Source: Symbiodinium natans
Lineage: Eukaryota > Sar > Dinophyceae > Suessiales > Symbiodiniaceae
Length of the DNA stretch: 25,000 nucleotides
Reading direction: 5' to 3'
NCBI GenBank assembly: GCA_905221605.1
Contig: CAJNDS010000349.1
Location: 1-25,000, forward strand
Each line of letters begins with the position of its first letter. The stretch's first letter is position 1. Both the position numbers and the translations under genes were made by a program. Below the pieces are notes generated by a model, which had not been told where the DNA came from, ran no database searches, and worked only from the letters and a program-made list of their open reading frames with translations. Shown piece after piece: positions 19,861 through 25,000 of this stretch.

Positions 19861-20494
19861 CCCACAAGAAAAAATTCAAGGAACTAGCGAAGGAACGCTG
19901 CACCGCAACCGCGAGCAATGGCGAGCAACGCGGTCCATTGGGAGATCCACGCTGCTTCAGCGCCGAAACGCTCCCCACTACGAAGCGCAGTTCCAGCGCC
20001 GTACCGCTGGAACCATTCTGTGAGGTGTCGCGGCAAAGCCCAGAGGAGGCAGTTGGCACGTGGCACGCGCCCAGAACTGAAGCAACTGCCAGGTCGCCTG
20101 CAGACGGTCAAAAACTGTGGGATGCGGCTGAACAGTGTACATTCCCGCATGCTGCCTGACGCGCCGTCTGCTGGAGCTGCGCAGGAGCTGCACAGGAGCT
20201 GCGCGGGCCCTCGAAACCGCCAAGCGGAGGAAGTCCGCCAGCTCGGCGCCGAAACGGCCGCCTACCTCGACTGCCAGGACGATCAGCCGGCAACGTCGGG
20301 ACGCCAGTAGCTCAGGGTAGGTGGTTTGATGCTTGCGCCGCCCCGCATCGGCTGCAGCTTTGCCGGGGCGCGATGGGCCCCCGCGCGTGCAGACCCTTCC
20401 CGCGACACAGGGCTCACGAAGGTCGTGTCGACCGCAACCCCCACCTGGGCACCTTGGCGCGCCGTGATCGCGCGAACGACAACCCTTTGCAAGC

Positions 20495-20560
20495 TTTCGC
20501 GTTGTCGACACGCAAAAACTGCGTGTTTTTGCGTTGTCGAGACGCAGAAACGCCGACCCT
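20495..20560. repeat. Hairpin and 32-bp direct repeat of GCGTTGTCGA.ACGCA
   Basis: TCGACACGCAAAAAC (20505-20519) pairs with GTTTTTGCGTTGTCGA (20525-20540) with one bulged base. The phrase TTGCGTTGTCGA(C/G)ACGCA(A/G)AAAC also occurs twice in direct orientation about 32 bp apart. No gene is associated. Confidence 0.7.
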
Positions 20561-20599
20561 CTGGGGTGTCGCGATCGTGTGAACGCCAGCACTCTGAAT

Positions 20600-20830
20600 G
20601 ATTTTTGGGTGTCGCGAAGTTTCCTCGTTATCGCTGATGCATGGGTGTCTTCGTATCGTTGCATGGTTAAATGTCGTGATGGATGTCATGATGGATGGCG
20701 AGTGGTCTTCGCGAAGGTTCTTGGTTTTCGACCTCGTGATCGATGTCGGGATGGATGGCGGGCGGTTTCGCGAAAGTTCTTCGCTATCGTTGATGCATGG
20801 ATGGACGTCGTGACGCATTTCGGTGGCGCG
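20600..20830. repeat. Degenerate GATGGATG / CGCGAAGTTC minisatellite
   Basis: Repeated phrases: GGATGGCGAGTGGTCTTCGCGAAGGTTCTT and its copy about 60 bp later with GGCGGGCGGTTTCGCGAAAGTTCTT; TCGTTATCGCTGATGCATGG (20625) and TCGCTATCGTTGATGCATGG (20781). The copies are decayed. Confidence 0.65.
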
Positions 20831-20880
20831 AGGTCTTAATCATAACTCGAAACGCTAACTGTTCAACCGTTCTCTATAGC

Positions 20881-21312
20881 TTAAGTCGAGAGATGGGGCG
20901 GGGGCTGCGCCCCCTCGCTTTTTTCACTTGCGCAAGCTTGCTTCAAAAAATCCCCTGCTTTTTTCAAGCCCATGACGCGAGCATGGTGCGCGGCCCTCCC
21001 CCCCGGCGTCATACTTGCGCTTCCAAAACTGACGTCGCCGTGCGTTCGCCCTACGTGCAAGAAGCCTCCGTAGCACGGCTTTCCATGCCTTCTCACAGTG
21101 AACGTTGAGTCCTCTGCTTCGGACGTTGTTTTGCATAGGGCCGCCAAAAAAATGACCAGAAAATCTACACCTTGGCCCTCTGGAACAGGCTGGACCGCGC
21201 GCTGCGTACCATACGTAACGCATGCGTTGTTGCTGGTGATTTTAATACCGGGCTTCATAGTCATCCAACCGGGCTTGACCATCTCCTCGCTCGACATGTC
21301 CCGAATCAGCAA
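20881..21312 (-). CDS. Doubtful open frame, possibly a remnant
   Basis: A 143-codon frame whose N-terminal third looks protein-like (MSSEEMVKPGWMTMKPGIKI; VDFLVIFLAALCKTTSEAED) and whose C-terminus runs into repeat sequence. No motif is recognised. It starts at an ATG, but nothing around it supports transcription. Confidence 0.2.
   Translation of the reverse strand: MLIRDMSSEEMVKPGWMTMKPGIKITSNNACVTYGTQRAVQPVPEGQGVDFLVIFLAALCKTTSEAEDSTFTVRRHGKPCYGGFLHVGRTHGDVSFGSASMTPGGRAAHHARVMGLKKAGDFLKQACASEKSEGAQPPPHLST
20930..20946. repeat. 17-bp direct repeat, copy 1
   Basis: GCGCAAGCTTGCTTCAA, preceded by TTTTTTCA. An identical 17-mer, again preceded by TTTTTCA, lies at 23686-23702. The core GCAAGCTTGC is itself a palindrome. 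Confidence 0.85.
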
Positions 21313-21651
21313 TAATTGCAGAACGTCAGACTCGGCTTCGGGCCCTTGGCTCCCTGGTTGGCCCCAAGGCCTCCATGGCTATAGTGGCCTCTTGTGTGTG
21401 GTTCAGCTACCGAATCACGGCCGCAGGATTGCACTATGGGGCCAGTCCCAATGCGGGGCATTGCCGTGCGCTGTAATCAAATACCGATCTCCCGGTTAGG
21501 AGACAGCAACGACGGTCCACGGACCTATTGCTTTGACCCGTGTAGAAACTACGTGCGCGTTTCCAAGCCGGCTCATGTCACAGCACATGTGATGCCGCTT
21601 CGGCTCGCCGATGAAGTCTTGGGACATATCGCTGCGTCCGAGAAAAAAGAG

Positions 21652-21732
21652 CCCCAAACCCTAAACCCTAAACCCCAAACCCTGAACCCAAAAAAACCTT
21701 AAACCCTGCTCTAAACTCTAAACCGAAACCCT
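21652..21732. repeat. Interstitial telomere-like tract 1 (CCCTAAA type)
   Basis: About ten degenerate copies of CCCTAAA/CCCCAAA/CCTTAAA (for example AAACCCTAAACCCTAAACCC). The plus strand carries the C-rich strand of the TTTAGGG-type telomere repeat reported in dinoflagellates and plants. Several units are point-mutated, so it is a remnant. Confidence 0.8.
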
Positions 21733-22360
21733 CGGTTGTGTATTTTGTTCGATCCTTTTATAATTTCGATTTTTTGATCCGGCAGCCAAACGTGGGGGTT
21801 GGGGCCTAGAACGCGCAGCGCATTACATTTATAGGGGCCAGCAGCCGCAGAGCTACAAGCGGACGGGCCCAACAGTGTGTGCCGCCAACCGGAGACACAT
21901 AGAGGTACTACATTGTATCATTTGTACTACAGCAACCGCAGAAACAGATAGACCATAGAGGCACTACGCTCACGAGAGGACGATTTTGAAGGGCAGGGCG
22001 ATGGGGGGCCTCAAAGTGTCATCTGGCACGTGGGTGGGGCAGCGGGCGGGGCGGCGGCGGGGGGCGGGCGGCGGCGGGCTGGCGGCGGTGGCAGGCGGGC
22101 GGAGTGGGGCCCCAAAAACAACAACCCCACACAATGATGTGGCATTCACTAACAATCAAGATCAAAAATTACGAAGCAAGGTTTTTGCACCTTGAGATTA
22201 TTTTCGAAACATCATGATTTGCCAAGAGTTTTTCCAGCGGGAAGTCACTTCTCAAGGTGTTGAGTTTGTTTTTAAACTGCCTTCTTCCGTTGTAATGCGC
22301 AACTTGATTGCTGAACAAAATCAAGCTAGCTTGATTAATTAGTTTCAAGTTTGAAGCCTA
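21733..22360. other. Mixed non-coding stretch with a GC-rich island
   Basis: No gene. 22034-22105 is an extreme GGC/GGGC-rich island (G-quadruplex-prone). The phrases ACATAGAGG.ACTAC and CCATAGAGGCACTAC at about 21896-21967 form an imperfect ~70-bp direct repeat. CAAGCTAGCTTG at 22322-22333 is a perfect palindrome at the edge of the AT-rich array. Confidence 0.5.
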
Positions 22361-22399
22361 TGGGGAGGCCAGGCCCGACACATCAACCGCCGGGGAGGG

Positions 22400-23560
22400 A
22401 GGACCAGCAGGAATTAAATAGTTCAAATAATTCAAATATTTGGGAGGCTTTGTGATTTAAATTACTTAATTATTAAACTCCCGGGGCTGGGCCTCTCCTC
22501 CCCCCCCTTTTCCGATTTACATTGTTAAATTATCAAAAGTATTTAACTCGGGGCCGGGAATGAAATAATTTCACTACTTTAAAATTTGGGAAGCCTCGGG
22601 GGACTCAAATTGTTTGAATTATTGAATTCGAAGGCAGGGAATTAAATAACTTAAAGAATTTCAAATTTAAGGGGTCCTTGGGATTCAATTAATTAGTTAA
22701 TTCGGGGCCGGGAATTAAAGAACTTCAATAATATACATATTTGGGAGGCCTTGGGTTTTAAATTTTTTAGCTTATTTATTTCGGTGCCGGTGAAAATAAT
22801 TAAAAAATTTACATACTTGGGAGGCCCTGGGAGTTACATTATTCAAATTATTTAAGTCAGGACCGGGAATTCAATAATTTAAATCGTTTTAAGAAGATAA
22901 ACAATTTAAAAAAGTTGCAACAATATATATAATTCAAATTATTTAAATATTTGGCATAATTTAAATGATGTACAAAATTTGAATAATTTCAATGATTTGA
23001 AAATTGTACTGTGAAAAGGAACGGGGGAGGAGAGGCCCAAGCCCAGGAATTAAATAATTTTTATAATGTAAATAATTCAAATGATTTGAACCCCAAGGCC
23101 TCCCAAACATTTAAATTATTTAAAGTGTTTTTTCCCAGCCCCGAATTCAATAATTCAAATAATCTCAAGGCCGCCCAAATATTTACATTGCGCAAATTAT
23201 TTCATTCACGGCCGCGAATTAAAGAGTTTAAACAATTTAAACAATTCGAACAATTCCAAAAAATTCAAGAATTTCAAAAAATTTAAATCTGAAAAGGGAG
23301 GGGGAGGAGAAGCCCAGGCCCAGGAATTAAATAATGTAAATAATTTACATCCTCAGGCCTACCAAATATTGAGGTTATTTTTTCGTGGGGCGGTCCTCTC
23401 CTCCCCCCCTTTTCAGATTTAAATTCCTTTATTTAAATTATCTAATTTATTTAAATTAGTTAATTCCGGGTCCCGAATTACATAATTTACATAATAATTT
23501 AAATCCCAAGGCCTCCCCAATATTTAAATTTTCAATATTATTTAATTCTGGCTCCTAGAA
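22400..23560. repeat. AT-rich ~77-bp satellite arranged as an inverted array
   Basis: Units read GCCGGGAATTAAATAA, AT-rich, TTTGGGAGGCCTTGGG, AT-rich, TTAATTC. Starts near 22555, 22634, 22708, 22786 and 22862 are spaced 74-79 bp. After about 22900 the order and strand reverse: CCCCAAGGCCTCCCAAA at 23091, and similar boxes at 23165, 23351 and 23505. A purine-rich block (GAAAAGGGGGGAGGAGAGGC type) is interspersed: 22481-22515 (pyrimidine strand), 23015-23040 (purine), 23293-23315 (purine) and 23390-23415 (pyrimidine). No coding sequence. Composition contrasts sharply with both flanks. Confidence 0.85.
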
Positions 23561-23685
23561 CCCCCCAAGAGGTAAAATGGGGTTTATTTGGATGTGTTTA
23601 AGACGCATGTTTTTGGCTCTGTTTTCTCTTGGCTTGCAAATAGACCCTATTTAAGCTGCACACCCCCCCCCCCCTTTTTCAAGTC

Positions 23686-23702
23686 GCGCAAGCTTGCTTC
23701 AA
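23686..23702. repeat. 17-bp direct repeat, copy 2
   Basis: Identical to 20930-20946. It lies just after a C-run of 14 (23661-23674) and about 65 bp before the second telomere-like tract. Nearby CAAGCAAC..GTGTGCTTGCTTG at 23707-23737 forms a short inverted repeat. Confidence 0.85.
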
Positions 23703-23768
23703 CACACAAGCAACTTGTTGAGCGTGTGCTTGCTTGAAAATACAAGCATCTCTTTGAAACCCATGAAC

Positions 23769-23843
23769 GCTAAACCCTAAAAACCCAAACCCTAAAAACC
23801 CCGGGAAAAAAACTCAGCCCTAAAATCCCTAAACCCTAGAAAC
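23769..23843. repeat. Interstitial telomere-like tract 2 (CCCTAAA type)
   Basis: Degenerate CTAAACCCTAAAAACCC-type units in the same orientation as tract 1, interrupted by CCCCGGGAAAAAAACTCAG. Confidence 0.75.
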
Positions 23844-24179
23844 CGCTGCCTCTGCCATTACTGGTATTTCATTCATTCCAATCGCAGCCGGTCTCTCAGC
23901 TTAGCGTCAGGTGCGTGGCAGCGCATTGCACCGGTGCTTCAAGAGCACCTGAACCACATGGGCAAGTCCCGCTACGAATAGCTGCAAACTTGCGGCCTTC
24001 TCAACTTGTCAAGAGAATGGTGCACCAGTGCACCCTTCACTCGATCAAAAGAGTGCAAAATCAGATAAGTAGAAAGCGAAAACGTAAAACATGAAAACAG
24101 GTCGTAGAGCTATCGACATCGCTACAGCCATCTGTTATGGCATCTTGCATTCATCATGGTGTTTCTCTGTACAAAGCGC
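23844..24179. other. Stretch without a supported gene
   Basis: No open frame of note and no recognised RNA gene. A short inverted pair, GTGCACCAGTGCAC at 24019-24032, is palindromic. Confidence 0.4.
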
Positions 24180-24350
24180 AGTCCTGAGAACTGCAGTGGC
24201 CCCAGGAGGGCACACTGAAGACCACGCACAGCACCCTGTAGTCCTATGAAACTGCAAGTGGCCTCAAGAGGGCGCACTGAGGACCACGTTCAGCGCCCTG
24301 TAGTCCTGTGAACTGCAAGTGGCCCTTGGAGGGCACACTGGGGACCGTGT
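24180..24350. repeat. ~60-bp tandem repeat, three copies
   Basis: Units 24180-24239, 24240-24301 and 24302-24350 (last one shorter) share AGTCCT.TGAAACTGCAAGTGG, AGGGC.CACTG.GGACC and CCTGT, at roughly 80% identity. Confidence 0.85.
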
Positions 24351-24981
24351 AGTTCAGTACCCAAGAAAGGTCTGGCCGCAAAGCATCGCCAGAACACAGC
24401 TTTCTCGCACTTACTAACTGTGACCCGGAAGGACGTAACGTCAAAACCCAGACCACATCTCGAAGCATACGTGGGGCCGGGGCCCAGCGCGGGCCATCCC
24501 ATCCGAGGATAGGGTAGGTTGCCGCCGCCGGCAGTCGGTCAGCATTCGGGACAAGGCAGCGATGATCTGCAGCTACACACTCCTCGGGTATCTGAACTAG
24601 AGGTACACAGGCACAAGGGCTGCGCTTGGCAATGTCGAGTAGCTCTGCTCTATTGCAAGCTGGCATAAAGGATCTCTTGACACATCGGTTCCACTTGTGA
24701 GCAGGTCCCTGCTTCCCATCTGTGACCTGAACTCCGTGTAGCTTCGGCACCTGAAGTCGTCGCTGATAGGCAAGGGAGTTGCCTTCCCCAGCTCCAACGG
24801 AAAGAGCTGGAACCCTCACACTGTGGGACACCTGACAATGTAGCAATATAAGTAGAGTCGTCAGTCGGCATCCCACCCCGGACTTGAGACCGGGCCGGCT
24901 ATCTATAAGGAGGTGTGGCACTATGCGCTCAATGGGGCGGCCTGACGGCGCGCGCCCAGGAGGAATGCGGGCGGCAGCCAC
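24244..24981 (-). CDS. Uncertain 245-codon open frame
   Basis: A long ATG-led frame on the minus strand. The central part is protein-like (for example RCVKRSFMPACNRAELLDIA; CACVPLVQIPEECVAADHRC), but its last ~35 codons are encoded by the 60-bp tandem repeat. No family was recognised. It could be a gene whose 3' end overlaps the repeat, a fragment of a mobile element, or chance. Confidence 0.25.
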   Translation of the reverse strand: MAAARIPPGRAPSGRPIERIVPHLLIDSRPGLKSGVGCRLTTLLILLHCQVSHSVRVPALSVGAGEGNSLAYQRRLQVPKLHGVQVTDGKQGPAHKWNRCVKRSFMPACNRAELLDIAKRSPCACVPLVQIPEECVAADHRCLVPNADRLPAAATYPILGWDGPRWAPAPRMLRDVVWVLTLRPSGSQLVSARKLCSGDALRPDLSWVLNYTVPSVPSKGHLQFTGLQGAERGPQCALLRPLAVS

Positions 24982-25000
24982 GTCATGCTTGCGCCAGCTG

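Noticed and set aside
22400-23560. CRISPR-like array
   Set aside because: Spaced boxes recur every ~77 bp, but the intervals between them are themselves repeated and reverse orientation; there are no unique spacers, and the context is eukaryotic.
1-25000. tRNA, rRNA, snRNA or spliced-leader RNA genes
   Set aside because: I looked for spliced-leader, U6-like and tRNA T-arm motifs and saw no convincing match; a covariance-model scan would be needed to exclude them.

Overview
The window looks like nuclear DNA of a protist, most likely a dinoflagellate. Four things point that way. Recognisable genes are eukaryotic and spliced. All well-supported genes in the left 15.4 kb lie on the minus strand, the head-to-tail layout typical of dinoflagellate gene arrays. 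One gene is an ankyrin + J-domain protein, a pairing I associate with dinoflagellate genomes. Degenerate CCCTAAA-type (TTTAGGG) telomere-like tracts occur inside the window. No spliced-leader gene, rRNA or tRNA was recognised, so the assignment is an inference.

Left part (1-15.4 kb), read right to left in the direction of transcription. (1) 15384-13639: an intronless 581-codon ankyrin/J-domain protein. (2) About 13.2-10.9 kb: an unidentified multi-exon gene with some very clear splice sites. (3) 10182-4645: a four-exon gene of about 1,718 codons whose third exon is a long array of 56-residue (168-bp) coiled-coil repeats, exactly eight heptads each. (4) A doubtful exon group at about 4.27-3.7 kb. 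(5) 3105-1: the N-terminal half of a Nup155/Nup170-type nucleoporin, running off the left edge. I identified it from its translation across an 865-nt intron.

Right part (15.4-25 kb) has little secure coding sequence. It holds a long imperfect hairpin at 17.6 kb, a GC-rich minisatellite with a recurring AAATAAGCGG motif at 17.3-18.8 kb, a decayed retrotransposon reverse-transcriptase tail at about 19.5-19.9 kb, small repeats at 20.5-20.8 kb, and a compound structure at 20.9-23.85 kb. In that structure two telomere-like tracts and two copies of a 17-bp sequence lie on either side of a very AT-rich array of about 77-bp units that switches orientation in the middle. A 60-bp tandem repeat follows at 24.2 kb.

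The genes do not form an obvious pathway: a nuclear-pore scaffold protein, a structural coiled-coil protein and a chaperone-cofactor-like protein. The best candidates for something undescribed are the AT-rich inverted array between telomere-like tracts and the homogenised coiled-coil gene.
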